Positions 8,611 through 18,659 of a DNA stretch of 64,000 nucleotides are shown piece by piece. Each line of letters starts with the position of its first letter. Position 1 is the stretch's first letter. The stretch spans positions 1-64,000 of the forward strand of contig NC_009418.2 of the NCBI RefSeq assembly GCF_000002875.2, written 5' to 3'. The DNA is from Leishmania infantum JPCM5 (taxonomy: Eukaryota; Euglenozoa; Kinetoplastea; Trypanosomatida; Trypanosomatidae). Under the pieces are notes generated by a model. That model made no database searches. It saw only the letters and a program-made list of their open reading frames with translations, and was not told where the DNA came from. The translations under genes were made by a program, and so were the position numbers.

Positions 8611-9960
8611 ATGGCACTCCTGTTGCTCACAGAGGTATGCCAGTTTCATGAAGGCGGGGAACGTTCCCCATTGTCAACGCGGCGGCGACTTATGTTGGCT
8701 TCTCTTTCTCCTGCTACGCGAAAATTAGCGTTGACGGGTGAAGGACTCACGATCGGATCAGTTTCATTTAGGAACGGAGGAACTGAGATGAATATCACCA
8801 TCGCTAACGATGGACCGCCTCCTCCTGTCGGCTGGTGGCGCTACTCGGGCACTGTTACAGTTGCAGGACACAATGCCCCCTTGGGTGCTTGCGGTGTTAT
8901 TAGCACAGTTAAAAATGCGTGGTCAGTGTGCAGAGTAACACGCGTTGAGCTCACTAGTGACGATGGGGTTGACACTGTAGTGCAGCGGCAAATACTATAC
9001 ATTCTTGGCCTTCTTCAAAACGAAGTCATCTCATTATGTCTGGGCAAACTGCGAATGAAAAACGCTGACTTGGCACCTTGTCTACCATCGCTGAACTCCC
9101 TTTCTCTTTATGGCTGTGATGGTAGAATCGAGAAATGGCTCAGCGCACTTAGCACGGCAGCGGAGATAGTCGAAATATCGGATTGCTTTTCTCTCTCAGA
9201 CGCAACGTTTAAATCTATGCCAACGACCTCAGTGGACCGTCTGGTTCTCGACAACACAAATGTGGCTGCCTCTTTTCTGGAGCACCTGAAATGCAGGCAT
9301 TCGGTGCGGACACTGAGCTTGATGGACTGCCGCAAGATCGACACTTTGCAAGTAGGTGCTTTCCCACAGTTGCGACGTCTACTACTGTGCCGCACTCCCG
9401 TAGCAAGTGAATCGCTGGAAGGTGTTGAAAAATGTCATCATCTTCAGATTGTGAATCTGGGAGGGTGCCAAGAGGTTGTTGATGTCAACGTGCTTGGGGC
9501 ATTGAAACAGCTTCGCGAGCTTTTCTTGCACGAAACATCTGTAACCAATGCTGGTATCGCAGCGCTTGCCAATTGCAAACGACTCGAAAAGCTCAATTTA
9601 GGTGGCTGCGTTCATGTTTCCAACGTCAACCATCTCGGGAGATTGGCTAATCTTTTGGAGCTGCATCTTTGGAGTACGAAGGTGACGAATTCAGGTATAG
9701 AGGGTCTGGCCTCGTGCTGTTCACTAGTGGAGCTTGTCTTGGACGACTGCGTCCGAATTACAGATGTTTTACCACTTGGCTGCTTGCAGTCGATTCGATG
9801 GCTCTCACTGATTGGCACAGAGGTCGATGCCCCGGGCGTCAAGGGACTGATTCATTGTGAGAAATTAGAGACTTTGGCTCTTGGTGGAACGCGAATTGCT
9901 CATCCACCGAAGCTGTGGAGACACGAGGCTATTGTTGAATATCTCGGAAATCTTACCTGA
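8611..9960 (+). CDS. Leucine-rich repeat protein (subtelomeric)
   Basis: 449 residues. The C-terminal two thirds (about 140-440) consist of roughly eleven leucine-rich repeats of 22-24 residues, with units such as LEKLNLGGCVHVSNVNHLG and repeated LxLxxTxVTNxGIxGL segments. This is the cysteine-containing LRR style seen in trypanosomatid proteins including the T. brucei ESAG8-like family. The first 130 residues are not recognisable. No signal peptide or membrane anchor is clear, so an intracellular binding role is most likely. It is the first gene of the rightward polycistron and lies nearest the telomere on that strand. Partner and function unknown; the LRR call is firm. Confidence 0.88.
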   Translation: MALLLLTEVCQFHEGGERSPLSTRRRLMLASLSPATRKLALTGEGLTIGSVSFRNGGTEMNITIANDGPPPPVGWWRYSGTVTVAGHNAPLGACGVISTVKNAWSVCRVTRVELTSDDGVDTVVQRQILYILGLLQNEVISLCLGKLRMKNADLAPCLPSLNSLSLYGCDGRIEKWLSALSTAAEIVEISDCFSLSDATFKSMPTTSVDRLVLDNTNVAASFLEHLKCRHSVRTLSLMDCRKIDTLQVGAFPQLRRLLLCRTPVASESLEGVEKCHHLQIVNLGGCQEVVDVNVLGALKQLRELFLHETSVTNAGIAALANCKRLEKLNLGGCVHVSNVNHLGRLANLLELHLWSTKVTNSGIEGLASCCSLVELVLDDCVRITDVLPLGCLQSIRWLSLIGTEVDAPGVKGLIHCEKLETLALGGTRIAHPPKLWRHEAIVEYLGNLT

Positions 9961-10674
9961 TAGGTGCGGCCAGGGGCGGAGGGGAAGGAGCCACCTGCTT
10001 CTGATTGTCAATCCATCATGTTGAGGAGTACTGCTCACAAGAAGAAAAAAAATAAGTAGTAGTGAAATCGACGGCTGCTGTGGAGTTTTCTCAGTGAAAT
10101 GTGAAGCGAGCTTCTGATGCAGTGGAGTACGTTTTATGCGCTGAAGAAGCAGGGGCTAGTGATCGCACTGGGCCGCCGCTACGGTGAAAGTGCTAAATTG
10201 GCGCCTGTAAGCCTCGATGTCGGCCCCTAGAACTAGGTATGAACAGAGCTCCTTACTGTTCACTTCCTTTTTTTTTCTTTCCTTTGACTGCCTCGCGACG
10301 AGCCTGCTCATGAATATTTGCTGATGAGTCCGCAAGAAAAGAGATAAAAAGTGCCCTTTGTCGTACTGCTTCAGGGAAAGTGTGTTACCCTCTCGGATAG
10401 TTGCAACCGTGAAGAAAGGCGCGTATGCGCTGCTTTTCCCCACTTTTTATCCTCGGTAGTGACCTCCTCTTGCGCTGCTGCCTGTAACTTAGTTACTCTC
10501 AGAGCTGGAGGACAGATGTCATCATTGTGTTGAGCTTTTTGTTTCCCTTACGCAATTCTCTATACTGATTTGTCTCCTCTGCCTGCATTTCTTGTGGTAC
10601 ATGTCCGGAAGTATGCTTGTGAGAATTTTCGCATTTTTTCGTGAGAATCCGCGGAACGCGTGTCGTGTGCGAAA
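9961..10674. other. Intergenic region
   Basis: Holds the 3' UTR of the LRR gene and the 5' leader of the kinase gene. Pyrimidine-rich stretches (about 10265-10290 and 10430-10460) could serve trans-splicing. No gene seen. Confidence 0.6.
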
Positions 10675-11697
10675 ATGGGCAATTACTTTTCACTTTGTCC
10701 TGAGCCCTTCCATGGCCTCATCAGCTCATACGGTATAGGATCGACGTCAAGCACACATCCGTCTGGAGTGGCGGTGAAAGGCCAGGAATATTCCGCAGTG
10801 AAGCTGGTCGGGGAGGGCGGATACTCTTTCGTGTATGAAGGATACAACAACGCCAGTGGACAACGGGTCGCGTTGAAGCGGTATGTGTTTTCAGAAACGC
10901 AACAGCAGCAGGGAGCTGTTGAAGAGATGAGCATTTACCGCGATGTCTGCCCCAATGACTATATAGTAACGTACCTCGATTCTGAAGTAGTTTATCGGCA
11001 TGGAGTGCCGTTGCCAGAGATGTGGGTAGTGATGGAGTTCTGTGACGGTCCTTCCTTGCAGGAGTACATTAACAATCGACTGCGGTCCCCTCAGCCTTTC
11101 TCGGTGCGTGAGGTGTTCGAAATCGTCGACAATATTGTACATGCAATCGGCCACTTGCACTCACAATCACCGCCTGTTTCTCATTGGGACATTAAGCCTG
11201 AAAATTTCTTGTTTACCGATACAGGCCGGCTGAAGCTATGCGATTTTGGAAGCGCAACGCGGCAGTTCTACGCACCCACGTCAGCGGAAGAGGTATCTGC
11301 TGCTGAGTCAGAGTTGGGGTCAAGGATGACGCTTCTCTACCGACCGCCTGAATCACTGGACCTGTGGTCGAAGGATCGCGTCGACACCAAAGCTGACATC
11401 TGGGCACTTGGTGTCATCATTTATGTGCTGGTGTTTCGCGAGATGCCGTTTGACGCAAACCCGATGGAGGTCATGGCGGCAGTGCCGAAGCGATACAAGG
11501 GCAAAACACAGGAGGGCTGCCCCGAGGAGTTTAGGGCTCTCATGGACATTGTGCGCACGAAAATGCTAACTAAAAAGCCTGCGGATCGTGCTGACATATT
11601 TGCCATTTCTGAAGAGCTGGAAGGCATCACGCACCTGCCGCCGCTTTCGCGCCCGCGGCCCGGGTTCCAGAGCGCGCAGCGACCGCGGTTCGCTTGA
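10675..11697 (+). CDS. Acylated Ser/Thr protein kinase, NAK/STK16-like, with HWD catalytic loop
   Basis: 340 residues from ATG at 10675; an upstream in-frame GTG at 10660 is rejected because starting at the ATG exposes MGNYFSLC, a good N-myristoylation signal (Gly2) with nearby Cys8 as a possible palmitoylation site. Kinase landmarks: glycine loop GEGGYSFVYEG (46-56), ATP lysine in ALKRY (Lys68), catalytic loop HWDIKPENF (170-178), DFG at 190-192, then RPPESLDLWS in place of the usual APE. The HRD arginine is Trp171, while Asp172, Lys174 and Asn177 are kept, so activity is plausible. The long insert between DFG and PPE and the acylated N-terminus fit the NAK family (STK16/MPSK1, AAK1, GAK), which acts at Golgi or endocytic membranes. 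Membrane location and role are inferred. Confidence 0.88.
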   Translation: MGNYFSLCPEPFHGLISSYGIGSTSSTHPSGVAVKGQEYSAVKLVGEGGYSFVYEGYNNASGQRVALKRYVFSETQQQQGAVEEMSIYRDVCPNDYIVTYLDSEVVYRHGVPLPEMWVVMEFCDGPSLQEYINNRLRSPQPFSVREVFEIVDNIVHAIGHLHSQSPPVSHWDIKPENFLFTDTGRLKLCDFGSATRQFYAPTSAEEVSAAESELGSRMTLLYRPPESLDLWSKDRVDTKADIWALGVIIYVLVFREMPFDANPMEVMAAVPKRYKGKTQEGCPEEFRALMDIVRTKMLTKKPADRADIFAISEELEGITHLPPLSRPRPGFQSAQRPRFA

Positions 11698-12006
11698 ATC
11701 CCAAAAGTTTGCGTGAGCTTGGACATTCGAAAACCGTAGTGGGCGCCCTTCGAGTTACTGTGCTGTGCGTAAATGTATCAAAGGGAAGTCGCTACCTTCA
11801 TTGCTTTTCGATCTGCTTTTGCCCTTATACGTGAAAGGGTAAAAATGCTGTTTTTATTGCTTGCTATGTACTTTTTTGGCTGAAGTCTACTTTGACATGG
11901 TAGACGAAAAGGCTGACGGACTTGAGCAACAGTTGATGATAGTGTGTGAACAGGTGGAGCTTAAAATGCCGCAGTCGGACTTGAACGACTCAAGTGGATG
12001 CCACAG
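11698..12006. other. 3' region of the kinase gene
   Basis: About 310 bp between the kinase stop codon and SIDER-like copy 4. No ORF with recognisable features. It probably forms the 3' UTR together with the element. Confidence 0.6.
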
Positions 12007-12404
12007 TTTTTTTTTTTTTTACTGTTCAACGTGCCTATCCGGCCATGCAACATGAGCTCAACTCCAGTCTGCTTGCGCTGGCACGGCCCTGTTGCGTGGT
12101 GCGATGCAGTCGTAGGCACGCGGCACAGCAATGCACCGACTCCGTCATCTGAGCACGGCCTCCACCCGCAACTCTGCACCCCACTCGCTTCGCTGGCGGC
12201 TCCGACGCAACGCCATCCAGGAGCTGACCGCCGGCATCAGCAGCGTTGAATTGCTCTGGCTCGCCCATGTCTTAGGTGCCTGACCCTGTCACCGCCTCCA
12301 GTGGCCGTGCATTGGCAGGAGCAGGGGCTGCCTGGCTTCCTCACACAGAGTGGGGGTGCCGGACCTAGGTGCCCCGCGCTGAGGTCTCTCCTGTCATGAG
12401 AGTG
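12007..12404 (-). mobile_element. SIDER-like short retroposon, copy 4
   Basis: Near-identical to copies 3 and 5. The minus strand is sense: it starts near 12404 with CTCTCATGACAGGAGAGACC and ends before a run of 14 A residues (T run at 12007-12020 on plus). It lies antisense in the likely 3' UTR of the kinase gene. SIDER2 elements in Leishmania 3' UTRs are reported to affect mRNA stability or translation; whether an antisense copy does so is unknown. Confidence 0.82.
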
Positions 12405-12538
12405 GGCACAACAGGCCATTGCACAGAAACACGGGACTGGATGGGTTTTTCAAGGTTTCTTTGCGTAATACTGCGTGCTGAGGGAGGTCAAATGGAAGCC
12501 GAGAATAAATACCTACGATAAATGTCTTCATGGACTTC

Positions 12539-12570
12539 CTGTCTTTCTCTCTGCTGCTCTTGGCTTTCAG
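12539..12570 (+). promoter_or_regulatory. Candidate trans-splice acceptor for the J-protein gene
   Basis: A pyrimidine-rich tract of about 30 bases ends in CAG at 12568-12570, 113 nt before the ATG at 12683. Spliced-leader addition in trypanosomatids uses the first AG after such a tract. Predicted from sequence only. Confidence 0.5.
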
Positions 12571-12682
12571 AGCTGTTAGCCGTTTGTAATCAATAGAGTT
12601 CTCGAGGTCTATTTTTGGTTTGGCTTACCGCTGATATTGCCAAGCTTTTCATGCAAAAAAAAAACGCGGCACTGTTAAAAGC

Positions 12683-14809
12683 ATGGAAATCGATGCGATC
12701 GGAGAGCCTCGTGGCCTTTCGACCGAGGCGCTCGGGAAAAACAGTGACTTTCGGCGATTTGCGGAGCGGATGAAGGGAATGGGGCGAGTGTTTGCGGTGA
12801 AGTCGAAATCAGACACCGCCCTTCGCGTCATCATTCCGCCGCGTGATGATGAGGCCGCGGAAGGGGATCTCTCGAGAGAGTGGCTGGACTGCTGCCTACG
12901 GGAGTATCTCGAGAGAAAGCGTCTCTTTGAAAATCGCTTTCGCAGCCGAGCACAACTGATGGCTCGCGTTTTGGCACTCCTTGTGCCTTTCCTCGCTGTG
13001 CTGTGGAGCATATGGCCCATTTGGCGGGTGCTGATTGACGTTGAGACGGATGCTTACTACAAGGCTTTGGAGGTCCCCCCAACGGCGACGCCCAGCGAGA
13101 TCACGCGAGGGTATCGCGCTATGATGAAGCGTTGGCATCCAGATAACAATCCGACCTGTGGACAATATTGCCGGGAAAAGACAGAGCGCATCAAAGAGGC
13201 ATACGACATGCTGCTGTCTCGCAGTAACCATCACTTGACTCTCGCAAACCAGTATCACAAAAGTCTCATGGCGCTGCGTTCATTGCTGTCGTTCCGCGGG
13301 TTCCAGATATCCGGCGACGCGGCGATGAATGTCTTCATGATCTTACTGCGGCTGTACCCCGCCAGTGCGAGGAAGAGTGCCACGCTCAGGCTCGCGTGCA
13401 GCATTGTCATTTTGGTCTTTTGCACTGTGCATGAGACCCTCTTTGTCAGCGGCTTCAGCATTGTGACGGTTGTCGAGCTCTTTTACTACTCTCTGTCGAT
13501 GGCAAAAGCCTCTGCGCAGCAGCAGTCGATGGAGGAGGTGCGGCGAAACTCCTATTTTGATGTGTTACGCGACGCGTTCGTCTTGCTGGGCTGCGCGAGT
13601 GTTGCAAGCATTGCCGTGCGTATGAGGGAGAATGCCGCGATGCCGATGGAAGAGGCCTCCCGCATGTTTTATGGTAGTGTCTACGTTCTCTCGTTCCTGT
13701 ACAGATTCTCACCGAACGCGTACGACAACTTTTTAATGCGCAAGTGCTCACTGCCGCTCACGTACTTGGACATGACGAGTGCAAGGTTCACGTGGACGCG
13801 GTTTGCGACAAGCGAGCTGATGTTTCTCGTCGACGATCTGTTCGTCTTCACGTGTCGCATCTCCAGCCCTTACCGAGTGGTGGTGTACATCGCGCATTTC
13901 GTTGCTCTCTGCCAGTTTTTCATGTTACCATGGGATACCCCAATCATCAATGGGAGGTCCAGCGCGAAAGGAAGAGCTGCTGGAATAGAAGAGCCGAAAG
14001 CTCCGGCGTCAGCAAGTGCGAGGACCAGAGTAGCTCAATCGACCAACAGCGATGTCATGGAGACGGCTGAGAAAAGCACCTTTGCCCAGTCCTACATAAC
14101 AAAGGAAGAAGAAGACGTCGTCACCGATCTCGACAGCGAGGCGGTGTCGTGGATAGATATTGCGAGCCTGAAATACAAGGCTCTCGTCTTTGCGCTTGGC
14201 CGCAAGCACGCCCAGCAGCACGGCCAGTCGGCAGACGTCGTCGATATTGCGCCAAGTTCTGACTTGCAGAATGTTTTAGTCGTCGCGTTCTCCCGAGGCG
14301 CCGGTACCGGGCCGGCTGCATCTCAACAGAGGCTCGACGTTCTTTGTCAGGTGCGTGACCCGGAGATGAGTCGACTTGTGGCGATGGAACGCGGACCAAA
14401 GATGATGGTGCCTGCGCGCCCCAAATCTCCGTGGAACCTGGATCTCGCACGCATGGAGTACCGCAAGGTCCTCGGCTCTGTTGCCCCGCTGACGAGTGCA
14501 CAGGTGTGGCGAAAGCGGGCACCAGGGAGTCCGTCTGCGGGGTGGAAAGTACTAGCGACGATGATGTGCGTGTGGATTGTGTTTGCCGTTGCTTGCGCTG
14601 TTGCTGGTCCCTCCCCACACGACGCTGTACGGAGCTCCAAAGGCATCGACAGCTCTCTTCGTCCACAGCTGTTTGCCCGCTTTTTAGGGGCACTTCCGCC
14701 AACCCATTTCGTGAACGCTTTGTCGGGAGGTCTACTGACCGTGGCGCAAATTCCCTTCTGCACGCTGGACTGGTGGGACGCGGGGGCCACACTTGGGTTT
14801 GTACGTTAG
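12683..14809 (+). CDS. Membrane-anchored J-domain (DnaJ/Hsp40) protein
   Basis: 708 residues. A hydrophobic segment at about 92-116 is followed directly by a J domain (about 123-178) with the HPD tripeptide at 152-154, needed to stimulate Hsp70 ATPase. Further hydrophobic stretches lie near 232-275, 297-316, 399-418 and 622-642, making it multi-pass. The J domain just after a membrane segment suggests recruitment of Hsp70 to an organelle membrane such as the ER, but no Sec63 Brl domain is recognisable, so it is not called Sec63. The region 430-480 is polar and low-complexity. A candidate splice acceptor lies 113 nt upstream. The J-domain call is firm; compartment and client are unknown. Confidence 0.88.
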   Translation: MEIDAIGEPRGLSTEALGKNSDFRRFAERMKGMGRVFAVKSKSDTALRVIIPPRDDEAAEGDLSREWLDCCLREYLERKRLFENRFRSRAQLMARVLALLVPFLAVLWSIWPIWRVLIDVETDAYYKALEVPPTATPSEITRGYRAMMKRWHPDNNPTCGQYCREKTERIKEAYDMLLSRSNHHLTLANQYHKSLMALRSLLSFRGFQISGDAAMNVFMILLRLYPASARKSATLRLACSIVILVFCTVHETLFVSGFSIVTVVELFYYSLSMAKASAQQQSMEEVRRNSYFDVLRDAFVLLGCASVASIAVRMRENAAMPMEEASRMFYGSVYVLSFLYRFSPNAYDNFLMRKCSLPLTYLDMTSARFTWTRFATSELMFLVDDLFVFTCRISSPYRVVVYIAHFVALCQFFMLPWDTPIINGRSSAKGRAAGIEEPKAPASASARTRVAQSTNSDVMETAEKSTFAQSYITKEEEDVVTDLDSEAVSWIDIASLKYKALVFALGRKHAQQHGQSADVVDIAPSSDLQNVLVVAFSRGAGTGPAASQQRLDVLCQVRDPEMSRLVAMERGPKMMVPARPKSPWNLDLARMEYRKVLGSVAPLTSAQVWRKRAPGSPSAGWKVLATMMCVWIVFAVACAVAGPSPHDAVRSSKGIDSSLRPQLFARFLGALPPTHFVNALSGGLLTVAQIPFCTLDWWDAGATLGFVR

Positions 14810-15323
14810 CGGCAAGACAAGCATCGACAGGAAAAAAAAAGGTGCAGACCGTAGATGAGTGGCACGACTGCGTGAGGGCTCTGCACATGCGCGTCGGCAT
14901 GGCCCGCCGTCCTGTGGCATCCGTTGGGCAGCCAGGTTCCACTGCCTAAAAGGGCAAAAACCTGCTGAATAATTGCCTGCAGCGCAAATAGCACTCTAGT
15001 GCCAAGTTCCCCAGTGAGGGGCCTTATGACGAGCCAGCTAGCGTTTTGTGAGAACGGAGGAGGGTGGGAGAAAGGCTGTTCTCGACTGCGGTTCAAATCC
15101 AAACACATGCATGCTCCATAACTCTTTTCTTCACTCTGAATCTTTCTTAAAGCACCTGTCCGTTTGTTCTTTTTTTTTTAAACCTATCTTTAAGGCTTCG
15201 CTACGGAACTAGAGCAAACGCCTTTGCAGTGTATATTGCGTCAGTGAAGGCGAAGGCATCCTTCCCTGACAGGAGCGCTGCAGCGAGCACGTCCGGCCAC
15301 CTTCGAACTTCTTCACAGGGGCA
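14810..15323. other. Intergenic region
   Basis: Holds the 3' UTR of the J-protein gene and the leader of the CLPTM1-family gene. Nothing recognisable beyond the T-rich tract before 15194. Confidence 0.6.
15138..15194 (+). promoter_or_regulatory. Candidate trans-splice acceptor for the CLPTM1-family gene
   Basis: T-rich tract (T run at about 15171-15180) followed by AAG at 15192-15194, about 130 nt before the ATG at 15324. A plausible spliced-leader acceptor; prediction only. Confidence 0.4.
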
Positions 15324-17078
15324 ATGACCAACACGAACACTCGACAGATTCGTGACGGCAACGACGGCAATCAGAGAGATTTGCGGTCGTTCTTGTCCAA
15401 GGCGCTGCTCTACGCGTTTCTGTCGCTCGTGCTCATGAACATCTTTGGAAAGGCACCGATGGTCTCCGTGCCAAACACGAAGTCAGTGCAGCCTCAGTCG
15501 CCAGCGCCGCCGTCCACACTGTCAAGTTTGCGTCCGCTTGCTCGACAAGGGGAGCGCTTCAGCGTCGTAGTTGAAACGCAGCCGCCCCTGTTTGAGCCAC
15601 TTAAATTCGAGAACCTCTTGCTCAACCACGCCGCATTGGCGGCGGCCAACCTGAGCGTAACGATTCCCGTCGACCTGAAGCCGTGCGCGGCCGCCAACTG
15701 CACGGTAACGCTGCGCGTGCAGTGGTCTGTGCGCAACTACACATTTTCATTAACAGAGCCGCTTGTGCGCTTTTTCCGCGATTCCACTGTGCAAAAGAAG
15801 TACCTCTTCGGCAAAAACAGCGAGGGTGAGAGCGCCAACGTGGAGGCGGCAGTCAGCACTGCGTACAAGCAATACTTCCAGCCCGAGGTGACGCTGAGCC
15901 CTGTCGTCTTCTTCGATTACCCTCTTCCGGACCCTTGCTTCGAGTTCACCCCCGTGGTAGAGTCGCGGCCCGGCTTTTACGGCCCGTCCCTCTACATCAA
16001 CAACTTTTGGATGCTGCGCGAGCATCATGTGCAGTTGAATGCAAGCAGCACATCACAGCCACTCAACTTCACTGTGCGCCTCACCCCACTTCCGCGATGG
16101 AAGGTGCTTCTGTACACCCAGTTCGAAAAGACTATGGCGACGCAAGCAACCGCCGGCTTCTCGAAAGCCTCAGAAGCGGAGGAAACAAAGAGGATGCTGC
16201 TAGACGTAAGCACCAGGAATCCGGTCCTTCTCGTGGTCACGGCGATTGTGACGGTGCTGCACTCCGTGTTTGAGTTCCTCGCCTTCTCGAACGATGTGAA
16301 ATTCTGGAAGGGCCGTAAGGACTTTCGAGGTCTCTCCGTCCGCAGCATTATCATCAGCTGCTACTTTCAGTCCGTAATTTTCCTCTATCTCCTTGACAGC
16401 CAAGAAACTTCGTGGGCCGTGCTCGTGCCATCTGGAATGGGCGCTTTCATGGAGTTTTGGAAGCTTGCAAAGACGCTCAAGATAGTAAAAGTCGAGGCCG
16501 AATCCACAACCGCCGTGGAGGGACAGGGGGCGGCGAGGGAGTCGGCTGAAAAGAAGGGAAAGTGGAGGATTGCCGGGTACGACATCGGTTTTAACGACTC
16601 GTACGATTCCCGGACGCAGAAGCACGACGACGTGGCGGTGCGGTATCTTATCTACGCGATGATTCTGCCTCTGACGGGCTACACTGTGTACTCGGCTCTG
16701 TATAAAACGCATCGGAACTGGTACTCTTTCCTTATCTCCACGCAAGTTCAATTCATCTACAGCTTTGGCTTTGCGCAGATGACCCCACAGATTTTCATCA
16801 ACTACAAAATGAAGAGTGTCGGCCAGCTTCCGTGGCGGACATTCATCTACAAATCCCTCAACACCGTCATCGACGACCTCTTCGCCTTTGTCATTAAGAT
16901 GCCTTGGCTTCATCGACTTGCCTGCTTTCAAGACGATATAGTGTTTGCCATTCTCCTCTATCAGCGCTGGATCTACCCTGTTGACATGTCCCGCTTCGAC
17001 GGAGATAGCGGCGCAGATGCGGCAGAGGAAGGCGCCCCGGCAGCAGAGGCGGCTGAGTCAGATAAAAAGAATCAGTAA
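15324..17078 (+). CDS. CLPTM1 (cleft lip and palate transmembrane 1) family protein
   Basis: 584 residues. A hydrophobic anchor near 25-43 is followed by a long luminal-type region (about 45-290) with several N-x-S/T sequons, then several membrane segments near 297-320, 338-356, 439-460, 466-492 and 505-520. Family landmarks include FSNDVKFWKGRKDFRGLS, MEFWKLAKTLKI, the PQIFINYKMKSV segment, and FIYKSLNTVIDDLFAF with YQRWIYPVD near the end. CLPTM1/CLPTM1L proteins are ER membrane proteins; CLPTM1L is reported as a glycolipid scramblase acting on GPI precursors, which would be relevant to a parasite rich in GPI anchors. The acidic Ala-rich C-terminus (about 557-584) is low-complexity. Family firm, function inferred. 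Confidence 0.92.
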   Translation: MTNTNTRQIRDGNDGNQRDLRSFLSKALLYAFLSLVLMNIFGKAPMVSVPNTKSVQPQSPAPPSTLSSLRPLARQGERFSVVVETQPPLFEPLKFENLLLNHAALAAANLSVTIPVDLKPCAAANCTVTLRVQWSVRNYTFSLTEPLVRFFRDSTVQKKYLFGKNSEGESANVEAAVSTAYKQYFQPEVTLSPVVFFDYPLPDPCFEFTPVVESRPGFYGPSLYINNFWMLREHHVQLNASSTSQPLNFTVRLTPLPRWKVLLYTQFEKTMATQATAGFSKASEAEETKRMLLDVSTRNPVLLVVTAIVTVLHSVFEFLAFSNDVKFWKGRKDFRGLSVRSIIISCYFQSVIFLYLLDSQETSWAVLVPSGMGAFMEFWKLAKTLKIVKVEAESTTAVEGQGAARESAEKKGKWRIAGYDIGFNDSYDSRTQKHDDVAVRYLIYAMILPLTGYTVYSALYKTHRNWYSFLISTQVQFIYSFGFAQMTPQIFINYKMKSVGQLPWRTFIYKSLNTVIDDLFAFVIKMPWLHRLACFQDDIVFAILLYQRWIYPVDMSRFDGDSGADAAEEGAPAAEAAESDKKNQ

Positions 17079-17948
17079 TCTCATTATGTGCTGCTACTCA
17101 GGTCTGCGTCTTCGCTGCTTGGTGACTTGTAACGTTTTCCAGCTTTTTGTGTGGATGCTTGACACTTGATGACGTGCGCAAACTTTATTATCAGCGGTGC
17201 ACGAGTCGCAGATGACCAGCTTATACGGGGCGGACATCGTCTCCTGATCAGCTTCTCATTTTTTTCCTTCCCCTTCGCCTCGCTTTGTGTGTGTATGTCT
17301 GTCCTCCACAACTTACGAGTTGGAACCGTTCCTTGTTACTGTGCTTAACGAGGCTATGGGAATTGTAAGGCATCGAGAGAAAGAGCAGCACACTTTCTTG
17401 GATGCATTGGAGAGAAGCGCTGGCACACTCGCTCGGGCCGCGCTTCACCCTCCCCCACCCGCCTATCGCCACACTGTTTGATAAAGACTGCTGTATACGG
17501 ATGCGGGGCCATCTAAGAGGAAAGGGGGAGAGGCGCTGAGCGTGTCATGGTGCACCACTACATTTCAAACTCTGGTTCCGGCAGTCGTATGGCAGTGTGC
17601 CAAGACGGCATACACCTGGGGCATCCTTGTCACTTGATTCCACTCATCCTTCTCCTGTCCTCTCCCTGATACACATTCGACATGTACGCTACCAGACTGC
17701 TCCGTTGTCGTTTACAGAAAGGTGGCTCGCCTGAACGCAGTTGGGGCGCAGATCTCAAATGCGAGAAGCCAGAAGCACCCGTGAGTACTATTGAGCATGC
17801 TCTTCAGCTGGAGATTGCACAGCGAACTTAAAGCGGATGTTTTCGTTTCACATTTTTCTCCACCTCACTCCCTGCCCACCTCGCTCCCCAAGAATCGGGG
17901 TCAACCTGCTCTGAGGACTGTGAATGATGTAAACAGTGAGCGCCATCG
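17079..17948. other. Intergenic region
   Basis: About 870 bp of 3' UTR and leader sequence with pyrimidine-rich stretches (for example 17441-17460 and 17866-17888). No ORF with recognisable features. Confidence 0.6.
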
Positions 17949-18659
17949 ATGAATTGTCAGAGCGCCAAGAAAAGCCCATGGCGGGACATCCTCGCGGAGG
18001 TTACCGTTCAGCAGAACCTGATAGAATCCCTTTTACACGCAGCGCCAGAATCGAGAGATAACAGGCGAGACACATCAGTCGGTTTCTCTGCGCCTTCTCC
18101 AAACGTCTGCGCCCCCCGCTGGTCGAGCAGGCGAGCCTCTGCGCGATCAACCGGCACCAGAGCAATCATTTCTCCTAGTCCAGAGCGACAAAAAGCGAGA
18201 GCCTTGCGCGACAACGGCTCACCGCTAGCTAACGTCTGCCAAAGTGGGCCCGCCAACAAGGTGGGAGCCAGCATCGGGAGCCACTCGCAGTCGACAGCAA
18301 GAGAGACCTCCAAGGTGGTCGAGGCCCTTGTTGAAGCGCTCTCCACCTCATCCTGGTCTAGCGATGGTGACGGGTCGGCCACGCAGGTTGGGCAGGGTTT
18401 TACGTCGACACGAGGTGCTGCCGCTTCAAGTTCCAAGGTGCACTCGCGAAGTGAGTCGCCTGGAGGCACGATCGCGTCGGACGTAGGACAGCACCATCGG
18501 GAGACGGCCTACACTGCACATTTTTTCCTAAAGGCCACACATATCGTTGCTAGCGAGTTTGAGGGGCGCCAGAGCATCGTCTTTGGCGAGTTTACCGAGG
18601 TCACCGAACTTGTGTCACGATTTGTTTGCCGTGTGACAATGACATCGCCTCCTCTGTGA
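17949..18659 (+). CDS. Hypothetical protein, 236 residues
   Basis: ORF on the coding strand of the polycistron, starting at ATG 17949. The middle (about 45-175) is Ser/Ala/Arg-rich and probably disordered. The C-terminal part (about 178-236) is more ordered in composition and includes ETAYTAHFFLKATHIV and FGEFTEVTELVSRFVC. No domain, signal peptide or membrane segment recognised. GC-rich third positions like its neighbours support it as a gene. Function unknown. Confidence 0.65.
   Translation: MNCQSAKKSPWRDILAEVTVQQNLIESLLHAAPESRDNRRDTSVGFSAPSPNVCAPRWSSRRASARSTGTRAIISPSPERQKARALRDNGSPLANVCQSGPANKVGASIGSHSQSTARETSKVVEALVEALSTSSWSSDGDGSATQVGQGFTSTRGAAASSSKVHSRSESPGGTIASDVGQHHRETAYTAHFFLKATHIVASEFEGRQSIVFGEFTEVTELVSRFVCRVTMTSPPL

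Noticed and set aside
10660..10674. Upstream GTG start for the kinase
   Set aside because: Non-ATG; it would hide the MGNYFSLC acylation signal that begins at the ATG at 10675.
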